Shown here piece after piece: positions 18,886-27,410 of a DNA stretch of 64,000 nucleotides. Below the pieces are notes generated by a model, which searched no databases, had not been told where the DNA came from, and saw nothing but the letters and a program-made list of their open reading frames with translations. Position numbers and translations under genes: made by a program. The stretch lies in the NCBI GenBank assembly GCA_006438735.1, contig RCZF01000003.1:248001-312000 (forward strand), in the 5' to 3' direction. The stretch comes from Sphingomonas koreensis (lineage in GTDB: Bacteria; Pseudomonadota; Alphaproteobacteria; Sphingomonadales; Sphingomonadaceae). Within the stretch, counting starts at the first letter, position 1. Every line of letters starts with the position of its first letter.

Positions 18886-19566
18886 CTACCCATTTTCGCG
18901 AGACGGGCAAGATGTGAGGCTTGCGAGGACCATGCGGTTCTGAGGGCCACTACTCCCGCGTTGGAACACCGGCCCCCGCGTCGTCATCCACTCGGCGGGA
19001 GATGGCTGTTGCAGCGTAACTACGTCGTCATAGCTGCCGTGCAGCCATCGGTCGTGATCGTCGGCGGCGAGCACGGTAATCATCGCCTTGCGGTGGATCG
19101 GCGTTACGAGTTCGTTCGGATCGCATGTCACCATCGTGAAGCGAGCGCCTTTGGCAGTGCGCTGCCAGAAGCCGGCGACGGCGAAAGTCGGCTGATCCTC
19201 GACCCCGAACCACGTCTCGCACTTGAGCGGCTTTTTGCCATTGCCAAGGTCGTGCTTCTCCAGCGTCCTCTCGCAGAACTCAGTCAGCGGCACGAGGCAG
19301 CGCTTTTCCGGCTTCTCAGCAAGGCGCTTCCATTGCGGCAGCGACAGGTTACGCACGTTCGTCATCGACCACGCGGCTTGGCCGCCGAGCACATCCCACG
19401 TCATCGTGTCGATCCCCCGCTCGCCGGCCGCCTCGCGTATGACGACGCCCGTGGATCTCGGGTTGAGCTCGATCGGCCATCTGTTTGGCGACGTGGCGCG
19501 CTATTTGGCGCCAAACCGCTCGCGCAGCGTTTCCGGGTCACCGTCGAGGCGGGCGCGGTTGCACAT
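18886..19566 (-). pseudogene. SOS-response-associated peptidase (SRAP/YedK) with early amber codon
   Basis: Translation from 19566 gives MCNRARLDGDPETLRERFGA then K, a TAG codon (19501-19503), and continues in the same frame through GIDTMTWDVLGGQAAWSMTN, KRCLVPLTEFCERT and FAVAGFWQRTAKG to the stop. This is a complete SRAP domain, including the catalytic Cys2 that crosslinks to abasic sites in single-stranded DNA, broken only at codon 22. Relatives usually have Trp near this position, so TGG to TAG is likely. An internal ATG at 19404 could yield a product lacking Cys2, which should be inactive. Confidence 0.8.
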
Positions 19567-19649
19567 CAGAACCGGCTCGCGAGCGAGAGGGCCATGCCCG
19601 ACAGCACCAGCACTGTCAGGACACCCGCTTCGAGGTAGTCCTCCTCACT

Positions 19650-19805
19650 CGCAGCCGATCCGAATGCGATCTACGCAAATGGGAGCTGCAGCTGCGAGAA
19701 AGGCTCGGCTTCAAACGCGCCACGGTCGCCCGCAAGCTCGCGGTCATCATGCACAGCATGCTGATCACCGGTGAACCGTTCAGGGAGAAATCTGCAACAT
19801 CTTGA
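19650..19805 (+). pseudogene. IS110-family transposase C-terminal fragment
   Basis: The last about 50 residues read RKWELQLRERLGFKR, then ATVARKLAVIMHSMLITGEPF, a characteristic C-terminus of IS110/IS1111 DEDD transposases (VARKLAVIMH-M--TG--F). The rest of the transposase is absent. Confidence 0.75.
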
Positions 19806-20130
19806 CTTCCCGAGCTCGTCCGCGTCGCAAGGCGCCACGTGACGTCCTGCCGGGACGTAGGCTGATCCATTCCGCGCCGTTGGTTGCACCCAATGCCTTC
19901 ATGGCACCCGGAGTGCGTCTTGAACCTTGGAAGGGCCGCCCGCGAAGCCCCTCATGCGGCGGCACATGTCGACCGCGAAGACGACCATGCTCCCGGCAAC
20001 GGCATCTCAGAAACCTCTTGCAACCAACGCGATTAGATGACGAACGTTGGCTCATTAGGCTTGGCGCTCCCAAGCGGCTGGGCCGCAATCCAGCACTTTT
20101 CGACCTGCCCGCCATAGTCCGATCGCAGCC
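19806..20130. other. No gene recognised; probable IS-flank debris
   Basis: Follows the IS110 remnant and precedes the 3' end of the next gene. Short frames on both strands have no convincing family. It probably represents former insertion-sequence flank. Confidence 0.4.
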
Positions 20131-20586
20131 CTATTCTCTCTCAACATCGCTTGTCTGCGACTCATATTGCGTGCCGAGCAACAGTCCGAGCGGCGCGAGC
20201 GGGCCAAGCGGGATCAGATCGAAGTCCATCATTCCCTCACGTCCGAGTGGTAGGGCTTCCAGCATTTCGTGGACTTCGCGAGGGTCAGACGAGTTAAATA
20301 CGAATACCACTCCGGGCTGATCCTTGCGGACGAACCACTGGTCCAGCTTACCTTGAAGGTAAAGCGCCACTGTCTCGCGGACTTCACGCGGCATGACCGT
20401 TTGCAGCGCTTCGGGCGTCCACTTCGCGGTCACGTGTCCGATCGCGATCACTTTTGTGACCGGGACGGATGGAAGGCCGGGAGGGGATGCCGGCCCGGGC
20501 GCGGACTGGGCCCGCGCCGACGGCAGCGCCGCTGCCACGACAGACGCAGCGAGCGCGGCTCCAGCGAGACGTGTCGACCGGGTCAT
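20131..20586 (-). CDS. Exported YCII-like (ferredoxin-fold) protein
   Basis: 151 residues from MTRSTRLAGAALAAS. The N-terminus is a Sec signal peptide with an ASVVAAALPSARAQS cleavage region. The body (VTKVIAIGHVTAKWTPEALQ, ALYLQGKLDQWFVRKDQPG, FNSSDPREVHEMLEALPLG) has the spacing of a dimeric alpha-beta barrel, like YCII or muconolactone isomerase proteins. It overlaps the stop of the NmrA-like gene by four bases, so it is the second gene of that operon. Substrate unknown. Confidence 0.65.
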   Translation of the reverse strand: MTRSTRLAGAALAASVVAAALPSARAQSAPGPASPPGLPSVPVTKVIAIGHVTAKWTPEALQTVMPREVRETVALYLQGKLDQWFVRKDQPGVVFVFNSSDPREVHEMLEALPLGREGMMDFDLIPLGPLAPLGLLLGTQYESQTSDVERE

Positions 20587-21680
20587 GCAGCTTCTCCCAG
20601 CATCTGGTGCACACCGCGATAGGCGCCCGTCGCTTGCAGCGTTCGCTCGGCTCGCCATTCCGGGTTCTGCATCGCGAACCGCGCATCTGTCGGCGCAACC
20701 AGGTTTCGCTCGCGGTCGAACCGGTCCAGGTCATAGCCCGGTGATAGCGGCGTCCGCATGAAATCAGCGAACGCCTTCGCGTCGGCGCGCAGACTGCGCC
20801 GAGCATCGGGAAGCGCGGCGTAGCGGCGCGCCGCCGTCTCGAAACCTTCCGGCGCGCGGCCAGTCACCCGAAGCACATCGTCTATTGGCAGGTTGAAGGC
20901 GAACGCCCCCTGGCGATGATCCTCCACCCAGTAGCGAAATCCGCTCAATTCATCCTGCGATACGCCCTGCATGCGTGCCGCCTTTAAGAACAGCCACATC
21001 GGCATTTCGAAACGCCGCACCCGGCGGTTCAATATTCGACCGAGAATTCGCGCCATGTCGCTGGTCGAGAGCAGGGCGGGCCCGGTCGGACAATAATGAC
21101 GACCGGCGTGCGCACCGGGATCGAGCAGCGCGGCAACGGCGACCGCCGCAATGTCTTCGGTCGACGGTGGCGCGTTGCGGCTATCGCCCGTCAGCGACGG
21201 CAACACACCCAGATGCGCCGCAAAGCTGATGAGCCGCAGATAATTGTCGGCGAAGAACGGCGGGGCGATGATGGTCGAACCGCCCGGGAGTTGGCCGAAA
21301 AGCTGTTCCATGTGCCACAATTGTCGGGTCAGCCAAGCCGGGTGGTCGGGGCTGGCGAGCCACTGGCTGAGCGCGACGATCGCCTCCAGTCCGGTGTCGC
21401 GCGCCGCACTCGCGAAAATGGTCGCTGCTTCGAGCATCGAAGAATGGAATGGCGGCAGATAATAGGCGCGGGTTGCCCCGCGCAGCGCGCCGCGCATCTG
21501 CTGCGGGTCGAGCGGATCGGCGATCGCCACCTCAACCCCCTGGGCTTCAAGTGCACGGCTTCGGTCGTCGCGACGCCGCACGACCGCGCGGATCGGAACG
21601 TCGCGCTGACGCAGTAGCGCGACCACTGCCGACCCTGTCTTGCCGGTCGCGCCTGTCACGAGAATTTTCGGTTGAATCAT
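20583..21680 (-). CDS. NmrA-like NAD(P)-binding protein (atypical SDR)
   Basis: 365 residues. The Rossmann motif ILVTGATGKTGSAVVALLRQ opens the protein, followed by VPIRAVVRR (dinucleotide selection) and a long C-terminal substrate domain. Relatives act as redox sensors or quinone and flavin reductases. The start (MIQPKILVTG) is preceded by GGAGAAG at good spacing. It is transcribed divergently from a TetR gene across a gap with a perfect palindrome, a typical TetR-controlled arrangement. Confidence 0.85.
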   Translation of the reverse strand: MIQPKILVTGATGKTGSAVVALLRQRDVPIRAVVRRRDDRSRALEAQGVEVAIADPLDPQQMRGALRGATRAYYLPPFHSSMLEAATIFASAARDTGLEAIVALSQWLASPDHPAWLTRQLWHMEQLFGQLPGGSTIIAPPFFADNYLRLISFAAHLGVLPSLTGDSRNAPPSTEDIAAVAVAALLDPGAHAGRHYCPTGPALLSTSDMARILGRILNRRVRRFEMPMWLFLKAARMQGVSQDELSGFRYWVEDHRQGAFAFNLPIDDVLRVTGRAPEGFETAARRYAALPDARRSLRADAKAFADFMRTPLSPGYDLDRFDRERNLVAPTDARFAMQNPEWRAERTLQATGAYRGVHQMLGEAA

Positions 21681-21707
21681 GATGCTTCTCCATCCTGGCT
21701 CGATTAG

Positions 21708-21735
21708 CATATAGATGACGTTTGACATCTATATG
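21708..21735. promoter_or_regulatory. Palindromic operator between NmrA-like and TetR genes
   Basis: CATATAGATG and CATCTATATG are exact reverse complements separated by 8 bases. A second smaller palindrome, GATGAT-AGCC-ATCATC, follows at 21736-21751. Placement between divergent promoters suggests binding of the adjacent TetR protein, repressing both genes. Binding is inferred. Confidence 0.65.
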
Positions 21736-21782
21736 GATGATAGCCATCATCTAATTTGTCAAGTCGAAAAGAGGAGATGATC

Positions 21783-22343
21783 GTGGCACGGGCTACACAG
21801 CAGGAAAAAAAACGCAGCCGAGAGCGGATCGTTCACAGTGCCGCACGGCGCTTCCGGGAGCGCGGCATCGATGGCGCAAGCGTCGGCGAGGTGATGAAGG
21901 ATGCAGGACTGACCCACGGCGGCTTCTACCGACATTTTGCGAACAAGGATGCGATGCTCGACGGCGCGTTGGAGGAAGCGTTTGAACAGATCGTCGCACC
22001 GCTTGAAGCCGGACTGGCCGAGCAGTCGGTAGAGGTCGTCGGACGGCAATTTAGGGCGTTCTATCTATCGGACGAGCACCTGCAGAACGCGGGACTGGGG
22101 TGCCCTGCAGCAGCGCTTGCCGGGGAAATCGCGCGCGCGACCGAACCGACGAAAAAGGTCTTTGCCACCGGCTTTCGCAATATGCTGGAGCTCATGACGC
22201 GAACGAAGACGGGGGACGCTGCCGGGCGTGAGGCGCAAGCCGCGCGTGAACTGGCGATGATGGTAGGGGCGATGACGATCGCGCGTGCGAGCGATCCGGA
22301 AACGGCCCAGCTCATCTTGTCGGCGTGCCGTGATCGATCGTGA
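21783..22343 (+). CDS. TetR/AcrR family transcriptional regulator
   Basis: About 186 residues. The N-terminal HTH reads RERIVHSAARRFRERGIDGA, then VGEVMKDAGLTHGGFYRHFA, typical of TetR. The C-terminal ligand domain contains CPAAALAGEIA. The GTG start is chosen because GAGGAG lies six bases upstream; the ATG at 21777 directly abuts that site. It probably represses itself and the divergent NmrA-like operon. Confidence 0.87.
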   Translation: MARATQQEKKRSRERIVHSAARRFRERGIDGASVGEVMKDAGLTHGGFYRHFANKDAMLDGALEEAFEQIVAPLEAGLAEQSVEVVGRQFRAFYLSDEHLQNAGLGCPAAALAGEIARATEPTKKVFATGFRNMLELMTRTKTGDAAGREAQAARELAMMVGAMTIARASDPETAQLILSACRDRS

Positions 22344-22430
22344 AATGATAAAGGTGTGGCAGCGCTCCGCCCGCATGCACTCAGCCCTGAGGTATCTTAC
22401 TCCCGAACAGGCCGAGCAAAGCATGACGGG

Positions 22431-22498
22431 CTAGGCCGTGAACTCATAAAATGGCCGCTATCGGCGCGGCGGCTTGATGGCCGAGATTGGGTGGATTG
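22431..22498 (+). repeat. Dispersed repeat, copy A
   Basis: Begins CTAGGCCGTGAACTCATAAA and ends GAGATTGGGTGGATTG. It is roughly 80-85% identical by eye, with one indel, to the reverse complement of 55290-55356. Likely a shared insertion-sequence end. Confidence 0.6.
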
Positions 22499-22651
22499 TG
22501 TTGAAAAACTCCCGATGCGGTTTTCGAGGGTAATTATCGAATATGCGCGGGTCTGCTGGCGCAAATATGATTCAAGAATTCTGGCCTCGCGGAATCATTC
22601 TTGCTCAAAATCGGCGAGCAAGTAATGCGCGCCGAGTTTTTCAGCACAATC
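22494..22651. mobile_element. Short MITE-like element with inverted ends
   Basis: GATTGTGTTGAAAAACTC at 22494-22511 is matched at 22634-22651 by the reverse complement of GATTGTGCTGAAAAACTC, giving 17 of 18 bases in inverted repeat around about 120 non-coding bases. No transposase is present. It may be a non-autonomous element or a solo IS remnant; it touches dispersed repeat A. Confidence 0.5.
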
Positions 22652-22719
22652 GGGTGGAATGCTGCCGTTCGCGTCTTGGCCCGTTTGCGTGGCGGTCTCG
22701 TTGACGTTACCCAGTTCGT

Positions 22720-22992
22720 ATGAGCCCATTGTCTCGATTCTATCTCGCGACGTTTGGGTGTTGGCCTATCGTGGCACTCACCGTGCTCGTAGCCAGTTTC
22801 AACGAGGTGGCAGCTACGATCCTGTTTTGGCTCGTTTTTCCGCTTCTAATCGGGTCGCTTTGCTATGCCCAATTTCTGGCCCGTTGTCCGACATGTCACT
22901 GGCGGATCGCTTCCTTCGGAAAATCATTTGTGCGTGCGCTTCCGCCTCGTTTCTGTCCTAGCTGCGGAACCGACCTGAAAGCACCTCCCTGA
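22720..22992 (+). CDS. Small membrane protein with C-terminal zinc ribbon
   Basis: 90 residues. Two hydrophobic segments (about 7-25 and 30-50) are followed by CPTCHW and FCPSCGTDL, a four-cysteine zinc ribbon on one side of the membrane. No clear ribosome site precedes the ATG. Family and function are unknown; the intact Cys pairs support coding. Confidence 0.55.
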   Translation: MSPLSRFYLATFGCWPIVALTVLVASFNEVAATILFWLVFPLLIGSLCYAQFLARCPTCHWRIASFGKSFVRALPPRFCPSCGTDLKAPP

Positions 22993-23154
22993 TTGATGTC
23001 CACTTTTGGGGCGGTTGCCGACCGGCCGCTTCCCCAACAGTGCAACGCCGTCTTCGCAGCTTCGCCGCTGCGCCGCGCTTGCCACACAGCGATTGTCCCG
23101 TTGATCGAAAGTGGGCGTCCGGCATTGGCGACTGATTTGGCATCCCGCCGCTCC

Positions 23155-23516
23155 TCATCGTCGATGCGGCCACCGAATAGCCCAGCCGGCGGCGACCATC
23201 GCCTGGCCAACGTCCCGGCCGTTCACCCGGCACCGCGCCACCATCCGCCCCCACCGATCGTATACCGATCCGTCCTCGGGGCTCGCCGGCACCAATTGGC
23301 AGGAGAGCGTCTAGCCGGCGATTATCCGGGTGAGCGCCGCCTTGCTCGCCTTGCCGTCACCAGGCGCACAATGTCGACCACGAGCGCAATGGCCGGCGAG
23401 CTCTGGTGCATCGATTCTTGCGAGCCCGACGCGCGCCTCGCCGCAGTGGATCGTGTCGCTATCGACGACGTAGGATGAGAAACAGGTGAACGCCGCTGCG
23501 GCAAAAGGGCAATCAT
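23155..23516 (-). pseudogene. SNase-like (thermonuclease) protein with amber codon and frameshift
   Basis: Conceptual translation shows DTIHCGEARVGLARIDAPEL (the SNase core strand with the active-site Arg and Asp), then a TAG after LTRIIAG, then TLSCQLVPAS and SVYDRWGRMVARCRVNGRDV (catalytic region), ending near AGWAIRWPHRR. The ATG at 23516 overlaps the upstream stop but sits in another frame from the nuclease body, so an extra frameshift is implied. The gene is broken; relatives are secreted or membrane-attached nucleases. Confidence 0.75.
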
Positions 23517-24634
23517 CCGCCCGTCACCGCGCTGGCGATGATCTGTTCCGGATTCTTAACGTGGTACTGGTCCGACGAGTCACTCGTATCAATGTAACCT
23601 AGCTGCTCAGGGTGCTGGTATCCAGACGAGTTCGACGACAGATTATGGCAAACCAATTTGTATTCGGCGACGGCGCTCATCTGGTAGCCGGCCGGTGACG
23701 CCACATCGAGCGGAGTAACAAGATAACTGCCAGCTGAGGCGTCCCATGAAAGTGATGCCGGATGAGCAATTGAGCAAAGGTCGTATGAGGTATCGTCACG
23801 CCAAGTAACCTCAGCACCCGGGGTGAGGGTGGTAGGATAATCCTCCCCATCCGGTGTTTCCGTCGTGCCAATGCGCGATCGAACGACGCGCAACGTAATA
23901 TCCCCGGCCTGCTTCACGTCCGAGATGCTATTGATCTGCTGCCAAGTGCATTCACCCATATGGCAATCAACCTGCTCAACCGGCGTAGGTAGCGTCGGCA
24001 TCAAGAATACGGGTGACGTTTTAGCAAGATCCGCTGGCGGCTCTTGGTAGTCGAGGTCGCTCACACCGGCTGGTGGCGAGGGTGAGGCATCGGCCGCGGA
24101 CTTCTCGTCGAACACGCTGTCGGGGATGTCGATTTTGACGAGCTTCCACGAGAACAGCCCGCGCCGTTCAAAAATCAGCTTTAGGGGGTTAGCTGCATCT
24201 TTGCCGTTCAGGGTGACGCGGAAGCGATCGAGGCTGAGATAACTGTAACCATAGTCGACGTGCTCTGCCGGCGTCTTGGCTGCGCTCGAGTCCTGATGGA
24301 GCTTGCCCTGTCGCACCATCGCGGCGATCCCGTCGGGTGTGATGATCGTGTCGATCATGCGATCGACAATCGCCGGACCCATCATGGTCGCTAGGCCGGC
24401 AAAGGGGTTATCCTTCATCTCGGGATCGTTTTGGATGTGCCCCATGAGCGCGGCACCGAGCCGCGACTTGAGGCTTTCGCGCACCGCGGGGAAATCGACG
24501 TTCGCTTCTAACCTATCTGCGTCGCCCGATCGCGCGGCGCCAACGAAGCCGCGGACCGCGAGTAATGGTGAAGCAGCGTAGGCGGCGACAAACAGCACTA
24601 CGACCAGTGCGAGGATAACGAAGATTGTTTTCAA
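23513..24634 (-). CDS. DUF2939 domain-containing protein
   Basis: 373 residues. An N-terminal hydrophobic anchor (FVILALVVVLFVAAYAASPL) is followed by the DUF2939 pattern: GFVGAARSGDADRLEANVDF, PAVRESLKSRLGAALMG and a DGIAAMVRQGK segment. The C-terminal half is a Cys-containing secreted domain (CHMGECTWQQI, YDLCSIAHPAS). The predicted start is TTG. It overlaps the downstream nuclease ATG by four bases, so the two were once translationally coupled. Function unknown. Confidence 0.8.
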   Translation of the reverse strand: MKTIFVILALVVVLFVAAYAASPLLAVRGFVGAARSGDADRLEANVDFPAVRESLKSRLGAALMGHIQNDPEMKDNPFAGLATMMGPAIVDRMIDTIITPDGIAAMVRQGKLHQDSSAAKTPAEHVDYGYSYLSLDRFRVTLNGKDAANPLKLIFERRGLFSWKLVKIDIPDSVFDEKSAADASPSPPAGVSDLDYQEPPADLAKTSPVFLMPTLPTPVEQVDCHMGECTWQQINSISDVKQAGDITLRVVRSRIGTTETPDGEDYPTTLTPGAEVTWRDDTSYDLCSIAHPASLSWDASAGSYLVTPLDVASPAGYQMSAVAEYKLVCHNLSSNSSGYQHPEQLGYIDTSDSSDQYHVKNPEQIIASAVTGG

Positions 24635-24864
24635 CGGCAGTGCCCCCGCCAGTCCGATTGGAGAATGCTAGACTCGAGGCTAGCCCGCGGCAAGCCACGG
24701 GCGGAAGGTGCCAATCTCGTCGAACTCGAAGCCCACGGGTGGCTTGTCGTTGGCTTTCCATGCGATGTTACGGGGCACAGTGGGTCGGTGGCGGCAATCG
24801 TCTGCCGGAGCCGTGCTGGCGCTCCGTGGCAATTACTAGGCCCAGCGCTCTCGGATCGAATGCG

Positions 24865-25785
24865 TCAATTTTGGCTGAGAAGTTTTGCCTTCGCAGCTTC
24901 GAACTCCGAGGCTGTTAAATCACCGTGATCCCGCATCTCCGCCAGCTTAGAAAGTTGATCGATGAGTGATGGTGCGGCCGCGGAGCTCGGTGCCATCGGT
25001 GCCGGGGCATCGATCGGCCCCGAGGCGACAACCGCTTCTGTGATCGTGGGCCGAAACTTCGTCGCCACAGTCGCGGTCTGCTTCTCGCCCTGGCGCTCGA
25101 ATTCCACGGGGTAAGACGACCCTTTTGCCGCCTTAGCGGTCGCATCGAGATAATCATTATTGTTCTTGAACCGCTTGCCATCGATCTCGATGATGACATC
25201 GCCGACCTGGATTCCCGCCGCTTCCGCAGCGGACCCCGGCTGGAGCGATGTGACCTGAATTTCCTGATATTTGCCATCCTGCAGGGACTTGCCATCGACG
25301 CCGATCACCGCGTGATTGGGAAAGGTGGTGCCGACGGGATATTTGCCGCCGGCCGCAGCCAGAAAAACCATCACGTCATTATCGAACGTCGCGCCGGATA
25401 GGTCGGTTCGACGCGTCTGGCCGAACGCCATCTGAAGCTCGACCCAGCCCGAAGCAACGACGCGAGATATGCCATTCACGTCTGCGATATTAAACCGGAA
25501 GAAGCGCCGCGGCGGGGTCGAATAGCTGTTACCCATCAACACTTGGCCAAGCACCGATTGGCCAAAATTCAAAGGCGCCTCGCAAGTCACGTCCGTCCCA
25601 GTCGAAGAAATGACGGTCCAGTGCGCGTCGATGCATTTGCTCGAAATTTCCCCGACCACTTTCTGGGTTTGGCCGGGGAAATCCATTTCTGGCTGGCCGC
25701 TGGGCATGACGGCGAACATTTCGTCCGCTGCCGCCGGCGACGCAAACAACAGCCCGAAGCCTAGCGCGAATGCAGCATATTTCAT
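24865..25785 (-). CDS. Exported PDZ-domain protein with SHOCT-type C-terminus
   Basis: 306 residues from MKYAAFALGFGLLFASPAAA, a Sec signal peptide. Residues around 170-250 form a PDZ domain (VTSLQPGSAAEAAGIQVGDV, IIEIDGKRFKNNNDYL). The last 32 residues, LIDQLSKLAEMRDHGDLTAS then EFEAAKAKLL, are a SHOCT motif, a short helical oligomerisation segment. It is transcribed away from another SHOCT gene. The pairing suggests the products interact; function is otherwise unknown. Confidence 0.75.
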   Translation of the reverse strand: MKYAAFALGFGLLFASPAAADEMFAVMPSGQPEMDFPGQTQKVVGEISSKCIDAHWTVISSTGTDVTCEAPLNFGQSVLGQVLMGNSYSTPPRRFFRFNIADVNGISRVVASGWVELQMAFGQTRRTDLSGATFDNDVMVFLAAAGGKYPVGTTFPNHAVIGVDGKSLQDGKYQEIQVTSLQPGSAAEAAGIQVGDVIIEIDGKRFKNNNDYLDATAKAAKGSSYPVEFERQGEKQTATVATKFRPTITEAVVASGPIDAPAPMAPSSAAAPSLIDQLSKLAEMRDHGDLTASEFEAAKAKLLSQN

Positions 25786-25924
25786 GATACCCCCCAATTC
25801 AGCTCCCCCGAGCCGACTGGCAAACAGATTGTAATTCTGCTTAAGTGTCAAGAAGTTATAGATCTATGACTTGATCGGCAGGATCTTTTCCTGCCCTATG
25901 TGCGGTAATCGGAGGGGGCTTCGC

Positions 25925-26647
25925 GTGGGCACATTTATAATCATCATCATCGTTGTTGGCATCGCCTGGGCGGCGGTTGTCGGAATGAAGCTGAAGAAGC
26001 AGCGACAGGCTGAAGACAATACGTTTTTCGGCGAACACCAGGGCTGGGACATATACGTTTCGGCGCATGATCGCGGCGTCGTTGCGCTCGATCACAAGAA
26101 TCGGCAGATGGTGGTCGGCAAGGTGACGAACCACGGACAGTTGCCCTGGTCCGAAATCACCGGCGTGGAGATCGAGAAAAACGGCCAGACCATCTCGCAG
26201 ACTAACCGCGGGTCGCAGGCGATGGGCGCCGCTGTAGGCGCTGTCCTTCTGGGACCGGTTGGTCTGTTGATGGGCGGGCTGACGGGCTCGAAGCGCAATA
26301 AAGAGCGCGTGAACGAACTCACGCTAAAGATCATGATCGATGATCCGCTGGCGCCGGTCCACCGCGTCGTCTTTTTCAGAATGCAAGGAAGTGGCATCGA
26401 CGCGAAGAGCGCTGTGCTCAAGGAGCCGGCGCGCCAACTAGAACACTATCACGCCCTAATTTCTAACGCGATCCGAGCCGACCGGCGATCATTTAGCCAG
26501 CAGCCGCAGCAGCCTGCACAGATCGGTGACGGGGTAGAGAGCCGGATCGCCAAGTTGTGGGATCTGCACCAAGCCGGCGCGTTGAGCGTGGAGGAATTTA
26601 CTAGCGGGAAGCAGGCAATCTTGGCGGGAACGAGATCGCTGACTTGA
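25925..26647 (+). CDS. Membrane-anchored protein with C-terminal SHOCT domain
   Basis: 240 residues from the GTG, preceded by GGAGGGGGC. An N-terminal helix (VGTFIIIIIVVGIAWAAVVG) is followed by a beta-rich region (WDIYVSAHDRGVVALDHKNR), a glycine-rich hydrophobic hairpin (GAAVGAVLLGPVGLLMGGL) and, at the end, SRIAKLWDLHQAGALSVEEF, a SHOCT motif. A longer TTG start at 25871 is less likely. It is divergent from the PDZ-SHOCT gene, which probably makes the other half of the same module. Confidence 0.72.
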   Translation: MGTFIIIIIVVGIAWAAVVGMKLKKQRQAEDNTFFGEHQGWDIYVSAHDRGVVALDHKNRQMVVGKVTNHGQLPWSEITGVEIEKNGQTISQTNRGSQAMGAAVGAVLLGPVGLLMGGLTGSKRNKERVNELTLKIMIDDPLAPVHRVVFFRMQGSGIDAKSAVLKEPARQLEHYHALISNAIRADRRSFSQQPQQPAQIGDGVESRIAKLWDLHQAGALSVEEFTSGKQAILAGTRSLT

Positions 26648-26664
26648 GAGCGCGACGGCTAGGC

Positions 26665-27249
26665 CTAGCTATCCAGCGTCTGCTTCCGCTGGATGATGGG
26701 CGACGCCTGAGCGCCAGCCGTCGCCACGGCAGCATCATAGGCCTGCTTCGATCGGGCATCCGCGTAAGCTGTGAATTGGCGCATTGTCTGATCGTCGGTC
26801 CGCGCGCCCGAAAGGTCAGCGTGGATCGGGTGAACAAAAAGACGGTATTCGGCGGCGTCGACGCTGCGACGCGTTAGTTTATTGGACCAAGGCTCGGCTT
26901 GATGACCGACAGCAGTTCGCCCGCGCCCCCTCTTGCAACCCGCGTGTTGTTTATGCTCAATAGGTTCTGGTCGACGCCTAGCCGGCCGCCGATGTCGCCC
27001 GCGCCAAACTGCGCAAAGGCGAAGGGAATGTCGGTCGCGATCGATCCAACATCAAATCCCGAGCCGAGCACGCCCGCACCGCCCCCGACACCGGTGCCGA
27101 TCGCGCCCAAGATGCTGCCCAGCAGCAGCCCCACCTGATCCACTGCCACCGCCTCCTAGCAGGCTCGCGAACGGTTTGATGAGCGCCTGTTTCACACCCA
27201 TATCGAGCGAGTCGTTAATGATGTCGCCGAAGATGCCGTGCGGGTGCAA
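26665..27249 (-). pseudogene. Phage tail-like remnant, frame-broken
   Basis: Three pieces lie in successive frames: GIFGDIINDSLDMGVKQALI leading into KPFASLLGGGG, then LLLGSILGAIGTGVGGG, then DLSGARTDDQTMRQFTAYAD to a stop at 26665. The first two resemble the small hydrophobic, glycine-rich C-terminus of tape-measure proteins. No other phage gene is near. Assignment is tentative. Confidence 0.35.
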
Positions 27250-27410
27250 GGCCCTCGCTATGTAACCATCTTGCGCATCGTTGAAGCGCGCAGGTGCTTC
27301 ACCCCGAACTGATCAATGGTATCGCTCGTGACTTTGAGCGAACGAAGCTAGGAATTGAGCGGCGACTTATTCCGTCGGGCGGGCCATCGCTAGGCGTCGA
27401 CAGGTCAGGA

